Source: Hyphomonadaceae bacterium
GTDB lineage: Bacteria; Pseudomonadota; Alphaproteobacteria; Caulobacterales; Aquidulcibacteraceae
DNA length: 64,000 nucleotides
Direction of reading: 5' to 3'
NCBI GenBank assembly: GCA_019636095.1
Contig: JAHBYF010000006.1
Location: 124,001 to 188,000, forward strand
In this document: positions 1-8,874 of the stretch, in pieces
How positions within the stretch are numbered: position 1 is the stretch's first letter
Layout: each line of letters begins with the position of its first letter
Notes under the pieces: generated by a model
The model's input: the letters and a program-made list of their open reading frames with translations, nothing else
Databases searched by the model: none
What the model was told of the DNA's origin: nothing
Position numbers and translations under genes: made by a program

Positions 1-460
1 GATAGCCGATCGCATCGGCCTCCTTCTGCAGGCGCTCTTCGCTTTGATCTTCGCCGAGATAGCCGGGCGTGGTCGGCACACCGGCTTCGGCCATGAGTTT
101 CTTGGCGGCGTCCTTGAGGCCCATGGCGCGGATGGAGTCGGGGTTTGGACCGATCCAGATGAGGCCCGCGTCGATGACGGCCTGCGCGAAATCGGCGTTC
201 TCGGAGAGAAAGCCGTAGCCGGGATGGATGGCCTCGGCGCCGGTTTGCTTCGCAGCAGCGATGATCTTCTCACCGCGCAGATAGCTCTCTTTCGCGGGCG
301 ACGCGCCGATGTGCAGGGCTTCATCGGCCTCGCGCACGTGCAACGCTTTGGCGTCAGCGTCGGAATAGACCGCGATTGTGCGCACGCCGAGACGCTTGGC
401 GGTGCGAATAACGCGGCGCGCGATCTCGCCACGGTTTGCGATGAGAACGGATTTAAGCAC
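1..460 (-). CDS. liuD: Methylcrotonyl-CoA carboxylase biotin-carboxylase (alpha) subunit, N-terminal part
   Basis: Reading the minus strand from a GTG at 460 gives [19 protein letters not shown], the classic start of biotin carboxylases, followed by [14 protein letters not shown] and [15 protein letters not shown]. About 153 residues are visible before the gene leaves the window at its 3' side. Biotin carboxylases load CO2 on biotin using ATP and bicarbonate. The family includes acetyl-, propionyl-, geranyl- and methylcrotonyl-CoA enzymes; I assign the methylcrotonyl (leucine) type because the carboxyltransferase and isovaleryl-CoA dehydrogenase lie immediately upstream in the same operon. 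The start codon overlaps the 3' end of the preceding small gene by 8 bases, which suggests translational coupling. The C-terminal biotinyl domain cannot be seen here. Confidence 0.88.
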   Translation of the reverse strand, partial: MLKSVLIANRGEIARRVIRTAKRLGVRTIAVYSDADAKALHVREADEALHIGASPAKESYLRGEKIIAAAKQTGAEAIHPGYGFLSENADFAQAVIDAGLIWIGPNPDSIRAMGLKDAAKKLMAEAGVPTTPGYLGEDQSEERLQKEADAIGY

Positions 461-755
461 TCGGCGCGTCGTCCTTCATCACATGTGGAAAATACCGGCG
501 ATCCCAATCGTCCGGCCGAAGCATGACTTTCACGTGCCAAGGAATAATCTCGTCGGATTCGTAGGGCACGTCCCGCATTAGGACTTCCGCGATCAGCTCA
601 TCGTGCTGCATGTGAAAGTGATCTGATTGCTCGCTCAGATGTTGAAGCTCAGCCACAAGTTGATCTCGCCCATCCGGATTTAGATAGAGATAGACTTCAA
701 CAGGTTCGCCCTGCTCGTCCTTCTTAATGGCAAAGGTGATGCGTGGCTTGGACAT
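453..755 (-). CDS. Small hypothetical protein in the leucine-degradation operon (Imm32-like?)
   Basis: A 100-residue acidic, soluble protein with no signal peptide or membrane segment. It has a beta-rich start ([21 protein letters not shown]), then [21 protein letters not shown] and an acidic middle. The pattern 'hydrophobic LN..G...L...L..L....DH.H' resembles the Imm32 group of small proteins, but this is a recollection of the pattern, not a search result. It sits 3 bases after the carboxyltransferase stop and overlaps the biotin carboxylase start, so it is almost certainly translated as part of the operon. Its role with the carboxylase, if any, is unknown. Confidence 0.7.
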   Translation of the reverse strand: MSKPRITFAIKKDEQGEPVEVYLYLNPDGRDQLVAELQHLSEQSDHFHMQHDELIAEVLMRDVPYESDEIIPWHVKVMLRPDDWDRRYFPHVMKDDAPSA

Positions 756-758
756 GAG

Positions 759-2363
759 CTACATCCTAAACACGCCGAAGCGTGTCTCCGGAATCGGCGC
801 GTTGAGTGATGCGCTGATCGCCAAGCCTAGCACGTCGCGCGTTTGTGCTGGGTCGATGATGCCGTCGTCCCAGAGGCGCGCGGTGGCGTGATAGGGGCTG
901 CCTTCGGCTTCGTAGCGGGCGCGGATTGGGTCTTTGAATTTTTCTTCTTCGGCTTTGGCCCAGCTCTCGCCTTTCGCTTCCATGCCGTCGCGCTTCACTT
1001 GCGCCAGCACGCTCGCCGCTTGCTCGCCGCCCATGACGGAGATGCGCGAGTTGGGCCAGGTGAAGAGGAAGCGCGGGGAGTAGGCGCGGCCGCACATGCC
1101 GTAATTGCCGGCGCCGAACGAGCCGCCGATCAGCACGGTGAATTTCGGCACTTCGGCGGAGGCGACGGCTGTCACCATTTTGGCGCCGTCCTTGGCGATG
1201 CCGCCAGCTTCGTATTTGCCGCCGACCATGAAGCCGGAAATGTTTTGCAGGAAGAGCAGCGGAATGCCGCGCTTGCAGGCGAGCTCGATGAAGTGCGCGC
1301 CCTTCTGTGCGCTTTCGCTGAACAGAATGCCGTTGTTGGCGAGGATCGCGACAGGAAAGCCCCAGATGCGCGCGAAGCCGGTGACGAGCGTCGGGCCGTA
1401 TAGTGGTCGGAACTCGTCCAGCTCGCTGCCGTCGACGATGCGGGCGATGACTTCGCGGACATCGTACGGCGTGCGCACGTCGTCGGGGATGACGCCGTAT
1501 ATGCTTTCGGCATCGTAGGCGGGCGCGATCGGTTCGCGCAGATCGAGGCCGACTTTCTTCACGGTGTTCAAGTTGGCGACGATGCGACGAACGAGGTGCA
1601 GCGCGTGGGCATCATCCTGCGCGAGGTGATCGACAACGCCGCTCTTGCGCGCGTGCATGTCGCCGCCGCCGAGGTCTTCGGCGCTGATCACTTCGCCGGT
1701 CGCGGCTTTCACGAGAGGAGGTCCGCCAAGGAAAATGGTGCCTTGATTGCGTACGATGACGGTTTCATCGCTCATCGCCGGCACGTAGGCGCCGCCGGCG
1801 GTGCATGAACCCATGACGCAGGCGATCTGCGCGATGCCCTCGCCCGACATGCGCGCTTGGTTGAAGAAGATGCGGCCGAAATGGTCGCGGTCCGGGAAGA
1901 CTTCGGCTTGGTGCGGCAGGTTCGCGCCCCCGCTATCGACGAGATAAACGCACGGCAGCTTGTTCTGCATCGCGATCTCTTGCGCGCGCAGGTGCTTCTT
2001 CACCGTCATCGGAAAATACGCGCCGCCCTTCACCGTGGCGTCGTTGGCGACGATCATCACTTCGCGGCCGGAAACGCGGCCAATGCCGGTGATGACGCCA
2101 GCCGCGGGCGCTTCGCCGTTGTAGAGATCGTACGCGGCTAACGCGCCGACTTCGAGAAACGGCGCACCGGGATCGAGCAAGCGCTCAACCCGCTCGCGCG
2201 GCAACAGCTTGTTGCGCTTGGTGTGGCGCGTGCGGGATTCCTCCGGGCCGCCGAGCGCGATCTGCGCCGTGCGTTCGCGCAGCTGCTGCGCCAAACCGCG
2301 ATGATGCGCAGCGTTCTTGGCGAACGCTTCGGAGTTCGGATCGATGTTGGATTTGAGTTTCAT
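759..2363 (-). CDS. liuB: Methylcrotonyl-CoA carboxylase carboxyltransferase (beta) subunit
   Basis: This 534-residue protein transfers CO2 from biotin to 3-methylcrotonyl-CoA, giving 3-methylglutaconyl-CoA in leucine degradation. It has the two crotonase-like halves of acyl-CoA carboxyltransferases. The N-terminal half shows [40 protein letters not shown] and [16 protein letters not shown]. The C-terminal half shows [20 protein letters not shown] and [20 protein letters not shown]. The GGANLP and NISGFMVG segments are typical of the methylcrotonyl rather than the propionyl enzyme, and the length is the usual one. It follows the dehydrogenase by 8 bases and precedes the small unknown gene by 3, so all four genes probably share one transcript. 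Confidence 0.95.
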   Translation of the reverse strand: MKLKSNIDPNSEAFAKNAAHHRGLAQQLRERTAQIALGGPEESRTRHTKRNKLLPRERVERLLDPGAPFLEVGALAAYDLYNGEAPAAGVITGIGRVSGREVMIVANDATVKGGAYFPMTVKKHLRAQEIAMQNKLPCVYLVDSGGANLPHQAEVFPDRDHFGRIFFNQARMSGEGIAQIACVMGSCTAGGAYVPAMSDETVIVRNQGTIFLGGPPLVKAATGEVISAEDLGGGDMHARKSGVVDHLAQDDAHALHLVRRIVANLNTVKKVGLDLREPIAPAYDAESIYGVIPDDVRTPYDVREVIARIVDGSELDEFRPLYGPTLVTGFARIWGFPVAILANNGILFSESAQKGAHFIELACKRGIPLLFLQNISGFMVGGKYEAGGIAKDGAKMVTAVASAEVPKFTVLIGGSFGAGNYGMCGRAYSPRFLFTWPNSRISVMGGEQAASVLAQVKRDGMEAKGESWAKAEEEKFKDPIRARYEAEGSPYHATARLWDDGIIDPAQTRDVLGLAISASLNAPIPETRFGVFRM

Positions 2364-2371
2364 GCGGCGTG

Positions 2372-3535
2372 TTAGCCCCCGCCAATAATTTCGCGTCCGA
2401 TCAGGAAGCGCCGCACTTCATTCGTGCCGGCGCCGATGTCGTAGAGCTTAGCGTCGCGGAGGAAGCGCTCAACTGGGAAGTCTTTCGTGTAGCCCGCGCC
2501 GCCGAGGGCTTGGATGGCTTCGAGGCCGACCTTCACTGCGCTCTCGGAGGCGTAGAGGATGGCGCCAGCTGCGTCGTGGCGCGTGGTTTTGCCGGCGTCG
2601 CACGATTTGGCGACGGCGTAGACGTAGGCGCGCGCCGAGTTGAGCGCAACGATCATGTCGGCGACCTTGGCCTGCATCAGCTGGAACGAACCGATCGGGC
2701 GACCGAACTGCTTGCGCTCGCGCACATAAGGCAGCACGACATCGAGGCAAGCCTGCATAATGCCGAGCGGCCCGGCGGATAGCACGGCGCGCTCATAATC
2801 GAGCCCGCTCATCAGCACGCCGGCGCCATGGTTCACCGGGCCCATCGTGTTCTCTTCCGGCACTTCGCAATCCTCGAACACCAGTTCGCCAGTGTCGGAG
2901 CCGCGCATGCCCATCTTGTCGAGCTTCTGGCCGACGCTGAAGCCCTTCATGCCGCGCTCGATGATGAAGGCGGTGATGCCGCCCGAACCCGCGCCGGGTT
3001 CGGTCTTGGCGTAGACAACCAGCGTGTCGGCTTCTGGCGCGTTGGTGATCCAGAACTTGGTGCCATTGAGAACGTAGCGATCGCCCCTGTGTTCGGCGCG
3101 TAGCTTCATGCCGATGACGTCCGAACCGGCGCCGGCTTCGCTCATCGCCAGCGAGCCGACGTGTTCGCCGCTGATCAGCTTTGGCAGATATTTGCGCTTC
3201 TGCTCCGGCGTCGCCCAGCGGCGGATCTGATTGATGCAGAGGTTCGAGTGCGCGCCGTATGAAAGGCCGATCGAAGCGCTGGCGCGGCTGACTTCCTCCA
3301 TCGCCACAACGTGTTCGAGATATCCAAGGCCAAGGCCGCCCCACTCCTCCTCGACGGTGATGCCGTGCAGGCCAAGCTCGCCCATCTCCGGCCACAGCGC
3401 GCGTGGGAACTTGTTGTTGGCGTCGATCTCGGCAGCCATCGGCGCGATGCGGTCGCCAGCGAATTGTCGGGTGGTGTCACGGATAGCGTCGGCGGTTTCG
3501 CCGAGTTGGAAATCGAGTTGGTAGGAATCGGTCAT
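2372..3535 (-). CDS. ivd: Isovaleryl-CoA dehydrogenase
   Basis: An acyl-CoA dehydrogenase of 387 residues, FAD-dependent, converting isovaleryl-CoA to 3-methylcrotonyl-CoA and passing electrons to ETF. Visible motifs are the FAD/substrate segment [16 protein letters not shown] (about 130-145), [10 protein letters not shown] (161-170) and the C-terminal [20 protein letters not shown]. The Glu in [16 protein letters not shown] (residue 248) is at the position of the catalytic base specific to isovaleryl-CoA dehydrogenases, unlike most acyl-CoA dehydrogenases, whose base is near the C-terminus. It is the first gene of the operon. A divergent LysR gene starts 99 bases away and is the obvious candidate regulator. 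Confidence 0.95.
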   Translation of the reverse strand: MTDSYQLDFQLGETADAIRDTTRQFAGDRIAPMAAEIDANNKFPRALWPEMGELGLHGITVEEEWGGLGLGYLEHVVAMEEVSRASASIGLSYGAHSNLCINQIRRWATPEQKRKYLPKLISGEHVGSLAMSEAGAGSDVIGMKLRAEHRGDRYVLNGTKFWITNAPEADTLVVYAKTEPGAGSGGITAFIIERGMKGFSVGQKLDKMGMRGSDTGELVFEDCEVPEENTMGPVNHGAGVLMSGLDYERAVLSAGPLGIMQACLDVVLPYVRERKQFGRPIGSFQLMQAKVADMIVALNSARAYVYAVAKSCDAGKTTRHDAAGAILYASESAVKVGLEAIQALGGAGYTKDFPVERFLRDAKLYDIGAGTNEVRRFLIGREIIGGG

Positions 3536-3581
3536 GGGGGCCTCCCGACCCTTCTACGTTTGACTGCGACCTCTAATTGAT

Positions 3582-3593
3582 TTGGCTTGCCAA
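3582..3593. promoter_or_regulatory. Small palindrome between ivd and the LysR gene
   Basis: The 99-base divergent spacer contains TTGGCTTGCCAA, a 12-base sequence with 4-base perfect arms around CTTG, set in an AT-richer stretch. LysR-type regulators bind T-N11-A type interrupted palindromes in such divergent spacers. The arms are short, so the site is only a candidate operator for the LysR gene and the leucine operon. Confidence 0.3.
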
Positions 3594-3634
3594 TAGAAAT
3601 TGAACGTTGCGAACAAGACTGATAGATATGGTCT

Positions 3635-4519
3635 ATGGATCGCTATCTGCTGCGCTATTTCCTGGCTGTGGCCGAACTCGGCTCGTTCTCGAAGGCAGCG
3701 CAGCGGGTCTCGGTTACGCAGCCCACGCTTTCGGTTGGGATCGCCAAGCTCGAGGACGAAGTTGGCGCCCGCCTGTTCGAGCGGACAACAAGACGGGTGT
3801 CGCTAACCCCTGCCGGCAGCAAGTTCCTGCAGCATGCGCGGCGGATCACCCAGGAATACGAGGCCGCGCTCCGAGAGGTCTCGAGCACGCCGCAGCTGAA
3901 GCGGCTGCGGGCGGGCATCCTCTCCACCATCCCTGCGCGAGATCTCGAACGGGTGGTCGCGGCGCACGCACGGAACTCAGGCGGCGAGGCTCTGGAGATT
4001 CTGGACTCGACAGAGCGCGATATCGCTAACCGGCTCTCCGACGGACGCCTCGACGTGGCGATCACGATCCTACGGCCCGGGCTGGAGAGCTTCGCGCAGG
4101 AGAGGCTTCGAAACGAACCTTATGTGTTGTTTGTCAGCGCTAACCACAAACTGTCGGGGGTCGAGGAGATCGAAGGTGGTCAACTGGCGGGCGAGACAAT
4201 GATCGTGCGCCGCCAATGCGAAGGCCTGCCGGAAATCAGCCGCTACTTCACCAACCGCGACGTGCGCCCCTCGTTCAGCCTGCGCACGCTCTCCGATGAT
4301 CGCGCCATGAGCATGGTCGCTGCGGGGCTCGGCGTGACGGTTGCGCCATCAAGCTTCAAAGCGCCGGGCCTCGCATCAGTAAATCTTGCTGGATTTGATC
4401 TGAGCCGCGATGTTGGGCTCGTCTTCTCCGATCGCATGCGCGATCGCGGCGGCGCATTCGTGGAAGCTGCGCGCGCCACCTATTCGTCTCATGGCGGCGA
4501 CCGTCGCAAAGTAAGGTAA
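3635..4519 (+). CDS. LysR-family transcriptional regulator
   Basis: A 294-residue LysR regulator. The N-terminal winged helix-turn-helix (residues 1-60) reads YFLAVAELGSFSKAAQRVSV then TQPTLSVGIAKLEDEVGARL, with the usual LFERTTRRVSLTPAG linker. The effector-binding domain fills the rest and ends in the AMSMVAAGLGVTVAPSS segment typical of the family. It is divergent from the isovaleryl-CoA dehydrogenase operon, so control of that operon is a reasonable inference, though leucine-pathway regulators are often MerR (LiuR) or TetR types. The next gene, ku, is on the same strand but appears to have its own promoter. Confidence 0.9.
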   Translation: MDRYLLRYFLAVAELGSFSKAAQRVSVTQPTLSVGIAKLEDEVGARLFERTTRRVSLTPAGSKFLQHARRITQEYEAALREVSSTPQLKRLRAGILSTIPARDLERVVAAHARNSGGEALEILDSTERDIANRLSDGRLDVAITILRPGLESFAQERLRNEPYVLFVSANHKLSGVEEIEGGQLAGETMIVRRQCEGLPEISRYFTNRDVRPSFSLRTLSDDRAMSMVAAGLGVTVAPSSFKAPGLASVNLAGFDLSRDVGLVFSDRMRDRGGAFVEAARATYSSHGGDRRKVR

Positions 4520-4545
4520 ACGCTAACCACGCGCGTTGTGGGCGA

Positions 4546-4572
4546 GTTCCAGTAATGTTACGATACTGGAAC
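4546..4572. repeat. Perfect inverted repeat upstream of ku
   Basis: GTTCCAGTA at 4546-4554 and TACTGGAAC at 4564-4572 are perfect 9-base arms around a 9-base spacer. The right arm ends in the GGAAC of the putative EcfG -35 element, so a protein binding here would overlap the ku promoter. It lies 26 bases past the LysR stop and has no T-run, so it does not look like a terminator. Confidence 0.5.
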
Positions 4573-4594
4573 GTCGGGTCACGTCAGGGTGTTT
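4568..4594 (+). promoter_or_regulatory. Putative EcfG (general stress sigma factor) promoter of ku
   Basis: GGAAC at 4568-4572 is followed after 17 bases by TGTT at 4590-4593. The general stress response sigma factor EcfG/RpoE2/SigT of alphaproteobacteria recognises GGAAC-N16/17-CGTT. The match is one base off in the -10 element. Transcription would begin within a few bases of the ku ATG at 4602. This is motif evidence only. Confidence 0.45.
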
Positions 4595-4601
4595 AAGGGT
4601 C

Positions 4602-5525
4602 ATGGCGCCTCCAGCTCGTCCAGTTTGGACAGGGCAAATTCGGCTTGCGTTGGTTGCGCTGCCGGTGAAGCTCTACTCAGCCTTGGATTCCAAGGAAAAG
4701 ATTTCGTTCAACCAGATTCACGAGCCTTCGAAGCAGCGTATTCGCTACGAGAAGGTCGCGCCGGGCGTTGGCGCCGTCTCGAACGACGAGATCGTCAAAG
4801 GCTACGAGTACACCAAGGGCCGCTATGTGCTCTTCAGCGATGAAGAGTTCGATGCATTGAGGGTCGACTCCAAGAAGACGCTGGACATGATCCAGTTCGC
4901 GCCAGCGGACTCGATCGACCCGATCTATTTCGATAAGCCGTATTACGCCCTGCCCGATGGCAAAATGGCGGATGAGCCGTATCGCGTTGTTTGCGAGGCT
5001 TTGAAGAAGACGAAGACGGTTGGCCTTGGCCAGATCACTATGCGCGGGCGTTCGTATATCGCTGCGGTGAAGCCGTACGAGGGCGGGCTGTCTGTCGAGA
5101 CAGTTCACTACGCGCAGGAGCTGCGCAAGGCGAACGCGTTCTTCGACGAAATTCCGGGCGGGAAGCTCGACAAGGATCTAATCGATCTCGCCGAAGAGCT
5201 GATCAATCGCAAAAAGGCGAAGTTCGACCCGAACAAGTTTGAGGACGAATACGCGATTGCGATCGAGCGCTTGGTGAAAAAGAAGATCGAGCGCCACGGC
5301 GAACTCGTTCTGGAAGATCAGGAAATGCCGTCGAACGATTACGGCGACAATGTCGTCTCGCTGGTCGATGCGCTGAAGAAGTCGTTGGCGAAGAAAACGA
5401 AGATCGTCGGCGAAGAGGAAGAAGAAACACCGGCGCCGAAGCGCCGCGCCGCCGCAGAACGCACGAAGACGCCGCGCGCGAAAGCGCCCGCTAAAGCTCC
5501 GGCGAAGAAGCGCGCGAAGAAATAA
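4602..5525 (+). CDS. ku: Non-homologous end-joining protein Ku
   Basis: A 307-residue bacterial Ku, a homodimeric ring that binds DNA double-strand ends and recruits LigD. The start is set at ATG 4602, preceded by AAGGG, because the protein then begins MAPPARPVWTGQIRLALVAL as bacterial Ku proteins do; an in-frame start further upstream would read through the promoter. Core features are PVKLYSALDSKEKISFNQIH, RYEKVAPGVGAVSNDEIVKG, the YALPDGKMADEPYRVVCEAL middle and DLIDLAEELINRKKAKFDPN. After about residue 265 comes a Lys/Ala/Pro-rich basic tail, of the kind that contacts DNA and LigD. ligD follows by 9 bases. Confidence 0.95.
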   Translation: MAPPARPVWTGQIRLALVALPVKLYSALDSKEKISFNQIHEPSKQRIRYEKVAPGVGAVSNDEIVKGYEYTKGRYVLFSDEEFDALRVDSKKTLDMIQFAPADSIDPIYFDKPYYALPDGKMADEPYRVVCEALKKTKTVGLGQITMRGRSYIAAVKPYEGGLSVETVHYAQELRKANAFFDEIPGGKLDKDLIDLAEELINRKKAKFDPNKFEDEYAIAIERLVKKKIERHGELVLEDQEMPSNDYGDNVVSLVDALKKSLAKKTKIVGEEEEETPAPKRRAAAERTKTPRAKAPAKAPAKKRAKK

Positions 5526-5534
5526 GCCAGTGCG

Positions 5535-7994
5535 ATGGCGCGCAAGTCTGTAAAGGCGGGCGATAAGGTCGGCGATCTCGCCGACTACAAACGCATGCGC
5601 GACTTCAAGAAGACGACCGAGCCTGCCGGCGGGACCGTGAAGGACGCTGGCGGTATGTTCGTCGTGCAAAAGCATGCGGCCACGCGGCTGCACTATGATT
5701 TTCGGCTCGAGCACAATGGCGTGTTGATGAGCTGGGCGGTGCCACAGGGCCCTTCCCTCGATCCCAGCATCAAGCGCCTCGCCATGCGCACAGAAAACCA
5801 TCCGATCGAGTACGGCTCGTTTGAGGGCGTGATTCCAAAGGGTGAGTATGGCGCAGGCGCCGTGATCGTCTGGGACACCGGTAAGGTGCATTGGCTGCTC
5901 GATCCCGACGAAGGCATGGCCAAGGGTGAGTTGAAATTCGTGTTGGCCGGCGAACGGCTGCAAGGCGAATTTCACATGGTCAAGATCAAGCCGCGCGAGG
6001 GCGAGCGTGGCAATCCTTGGTTGTTGTTCAAGTCGAAAGACGCCTTTGCAGGAAAAGAAGACCCTGTCGCGCGCAGCGTGACGAGTGTCGTATCGGGCCG
6101 CACGATTGAAGACGTGCGATCTGGCGGCGCGCGCGTCTGGAGCAAAGGTGGCGAGCGCGCGCCGAAGGCCGCGAAGCCTCCGAAATGGGCGTTCGTGGAC
6201 CCCGCTTTAGCGACGCGTGCGGAGAAGGCGCCATCAAGCGACGCTTGGCTTCATGAGATCAAATACGACGGCTATCGTATCCAAGCGGCTGTAAGCGGCG
6301 ACAGCGTGCGGCTCTACACCCGAACCGGTTTGGATTGGACGGGTAAATTCCAATCCGTCGCGGATGCGCTGGCCGCGCTCAATCTGAAAGATGTGCTGCT
6401 CGATGGCGAGGTTGCCATCGCACAAGCGAGCGGCAAGACGGACTTTTCCGCGCTGCAGAAATCACTTGAGAGCGGAGTCGCCAAGGGCGTTTCATATTTC
6501 GTGTTCGACCTGTTGGCCGAAGGCGCTAAGGATTTGCGTAAGGCGCCGCTGATCGAGCGCAAGGCGCGGCTGGAAAAGGTCCTCGCCAAGGCCAAGGCGC
6601 CGGTTCGCGTGAGCCCCCACTTCGAGGGCAATGGTCCTGCAGTGCTGGAAGCTTTTCGCGAGCAAGGGCTCGAAGGCGTCGTTTCGAAGAAGGCGAGTTC
6701 GACGTATCAAAGCGGACGAACGAATTCGTGGCTGAAGGTGAAGCTCATCCACGAGCAGGAATTCGTGATCATAGGATACCAACCTTCGTTGAAGGGCCGC
6801 GCGTTCGCCGCATTGATGATGGCCGATCATGAGGACGGCAAGCTCGTCTATCGCGGCAATGTCGGCACGGGGTTCAATGATAAGACGCTTGCCTCTCTCT
6901 CTGCGCAGCTGAGCAAGATCGAGCGCGCGAAGCCCGCGCTGGCTGTGCCGCGTCCCGCCGCAAAAGGCGCCAAATGGGTTGAGCCGAAGCTTGTGGCGCA
7001 GGTGAAGTTCGCAGAATTCACGAGCGATGGCGCGATACGGCACGGTGTCTTTCTTGGACTGCGCGGCGACAAGGCGGCGAAGGACGTTCAAGCCGAACAA
7101 GCGGCACCAGCCATGCGGACGCGCGTTCGCTTGACGCACCCGGATAAAGTGCTCTTCCCGGAATCCGGCGTCACCAAAGCCGAACTCGCGGCCTATCTCG
7201 ACATGGCCGCCGACCGGATGGGGGCGCATCTATTTGGCCGTCCAGTGAGTCTGGTGCGCGCGCCGGATGGCGTCGGCAAACAGACATTCTTCCAGAAGCA
7301 CGCCATGAAAGGCATGCCGAAGGAGATCAAGCTGATCGATATCGCAGAGAGCGACGGTAAAACCGAGGAATACATCACGCTGCCAAACGCCACCGCGATT
7401 GTGTCAGCTGCACAGATCAGCGCGTTGGAATTTCACCTCTGGGGTTCGAAGAACAGGGATCTGGAACACCCAGACCGCCTTATCTTCGATCTCGACCCGG
7501 ATGAGGAGTTGGACTTTCAGGTCGTCAAGCGCGCAGCATTCGATATCAAAGCGCTGCTGGAGAACGCCGATCTTGCATCCTTTGCAATGATTACCGGCGG
7601 CAAAGGCATCCACATCGTCCTCAACGTGAAGCCCAGGCTCGAGTGGGAAGAGTTCAAGCAGTTTGCCGGTGATGTGGCCGAACAGATCGCGGCGCTGGAC
7701 CCGAAGCGCTTTGTGGCCAACATGTCGAAGGCAAAGCGCAAGGGACGCATTTTTGTCGACTATCTGCGCAATGGACGCGGCGCGACAGCGATCGCGCCAT
7801 ACTCACCTCGTGCAAAAGGGACAGCGCCCATTGCAGTGCCGGTCAGCTGGGACGAGCTAAAAACAATCCCGGCTGCGTCGGTGTTCAAACTCAAAGACAT
7901 GCGTCCACGGCTCAACGAACCGGACCCGTGGGCGGACTACGCCAAGAGCGCTGTGAGCATAACCAAAGCGACGCGAAGCAAATTGGGCCTCTGA
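5535..7994 (+). CDS. ligD: Multidomain DNA ligase D (phosphoesterase-ligase-polymerase)
   Basis: An 819-residue LigD that processes, fills and seals Ku-bound DNA ends. The domain order is 3'-phosphoesterase (about 25-190: FVVQKHAATRLHYDFRLEHN, YGSFEGVIPKGEYGAGAVIV), ATP-dependent ligase (about 200-520: nucleotidyl-accepting Lys243 in IKYDGYRI, then LLDGEVAIA and GLEGVVSKKASSTYQSGRTN), then primase-polymerase (about 530-810: FDLDPDEE with metal-binding Asp652 and Asp654, then ITGGKGIHIVLNVKPR). The PE-Lig-Pol order matches the LigD of Pseudomonas and many alphaproteobacteria; mycobacterial LigD has the polymerase first. It lies 9 bases behind ku, so the two form one operon. All catalytic motifs I can check are intact. 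Confidence 0.96.
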   Translation: MARKSVKAGDKVGDLADYKRMRDFKKTTEPAGGTVKDAGGMFVVQKHAATRLHYDFRLEHNGVLMSWAVPQGPSLDPSIKRLAMRTENHPIEYGSFEGVIPKGEYGAGAVIVWDTGKVHWLLDPDEGMAKGELKFVLAGERLQGEFHMVKIKPREGERGNPWLLFKSKDAFAGKEDPVARSVTSVVSGRTIEDVRSGGARVWSKGGERAPKAAKPPKWAFVDPALATRAEKAPSSDAWLHEIKYDGYRIQAAVSGDSVRLYTRTGLDWTGKFQSVADALAALNLKDVLLDGEVAIAQASGKTDFSALQKSLESGVAKGVSYFVFDLLAEGAKDLRKAPLIERKARLEKVLAKAKAPVRVSPHFEGNGPAVLEAFREQGLEGVVSKKASSTYQSGRTNSWLKVKLIHEQEFVIIGYQPSLKGRAFAALMMADHEDGKLVYRGNVGTGFNDKTLASLSAQLSKIERAKPALAVPRPAAKGAKWVEPKLVAQVKFAEFTSDGAIRHGVFLGLRGDKAAKDVQAEQAAPAMRTRVRLTHPDKVLFPESGVTKAELAAYLDMAADRMGAHLFGRPVSLVRAPDGVGKQTFFQKHAMKGMPKEIKLIDIAESDGKTEEYITLPNATAIVSAAQISALEFHLWGSKNRDLEHPDRLIFDLDPDEELDFQVVKRAAFDIKALLENADLASFAMITGGKGIHIVLNVKPRLEWEEFKQFAGDVAEQIAALDPKRFVANMSKAKRKGRIFVDYLRNGRGATAIAPYSPRAKGTAPIAVPVSWDELKTIPAASVFKLKDMRPRLNEPDPWADYAKSAVSITKATRSKLGL

Positions 7995-8060
7995 GACCGG
8001 TCATCCAAATTGCGGCGCCATTAGTCCGCAGTATAGTGACCCAAACCGGAGATGTTCCGC

Positions 8061-8816
8061 ATGCGTTTCGCTCTTCTCGCTGCTGCTGCCCTTCTCTGCG
8101 CGTGCGGTCAATCCGAACCGCCGCCACCTCTGCCAGCGACAACAGCCGAAGCTGTCGAGGCGCCGTGGTTCATTTGCGATGCTATCAACGCGCCCGCGTT
8201 GTTGGTGTTTGAGCGCGATGGGGACACCGCGCATGTAATTCAGTATGACAAGCCGAACGGGGCGCTGATTCAGCGGACAGAGTATCAAATCGGCGAGTCC
8301 GAAGGCGCGGCAGGAAGCATCTACACCGCCCTGACGCAAAACGGCGCCGAGGCGGGCTTCGTTCGCCAGATCAATTCTGGAATGCTTGAGACGCCGGGTG
8401 CGGCGTACACCCCATTCTATTCCAGCGTGCGTCTCGCTGATCGCGAAATTTCGTGCCGCTGGCTGCCTCGCACGCGCCTGATGGGATTCACTGGGCGGCG
8501 CACAATTGTCGTCAGCGAAGATGGCGATGGTGATTTGCTCTATCATTCCTACGATTTTGCCAGCGCCGCCAACGCACAGGCGATCGATATCGCGGAAAAC
8601 GGCCGCACGACCACATTCTCGCTCGAAGTGCGCGACGGCGCCGAGCAGACCGATGCGGATGGTGCGCGTTACCTGTTCCAGGCGGACACCGAGACTCAGA
8701 TTGCGGTCACCGCTGGGCGCGACGGGCGCGGGCGCGTCGACGTCATTCGTCATGGTCCGAATCCGGCGCAAAGCGAGGATCTAATCGCCTACGTGCAGGG
8801 CGACGGGCCTGAGTAA
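8061..8816 (+). CDS. Hypothetical lipoprotein
   Basis: A protein of about 251 residues that begins MRFALLAAAALLCACGQSEP, a signal peptide ending in the lipobox LCAC, so it is probably lipidated and held at the membrane. The ATG at 8061 is preferred over the in-frame ATG at 8052 because the GGAG at 8048-8051 is then correctly spaced. The mature protein starts with a Pro-rich linker and continues as a beta-rich domain with no motif I recognise. It stands alone between ligD and the crotonase, all on the plus strand. Confidence 0.75.
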   Translation: MRFALLAAAALLCACGQSEPPPPLPATTAEAVEAPWFICDAINAPALLVFERDGDTAHVIQYDKPNGALIQRTEYQIGESEGAAGSIYTALTQNGAEAGFVRQINSGMLETPGAAYTPFYSSVRLADREISCRWLPRTRLMGFTGRRTIVVSEDGDGDLLYHSYDFASAANAQAIDIAENGRTTTFSLEVRDGAEQTDADGARYLFQADTETQIAVTAGRDGRGRVDVIRHGPNPAQSEDLIAYVQGDGPE

Positions 8817-8874
8817 GAGATTGTCGCGACTGTGCTAAGAGTTTAAGCCACGCGGAGGTTTCCACGGAGCTTCC

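Noticed and set aside
44..526. 160-codon open frame on the plus strand
   Set aside because: It is antisense to the biotin carboxylase gene, whose motifs ([14 protein letters not shown] and [10 protein letters not shown]) are unmistakable on the minus strand.
5178..5975. 265-codon open frame on the minus strand across ku and ligD
   Set aside because: It is antisense to two proteins with intact motifs and has no domain or start context of its own; long opposite frames are expected in GC-rich DNA.
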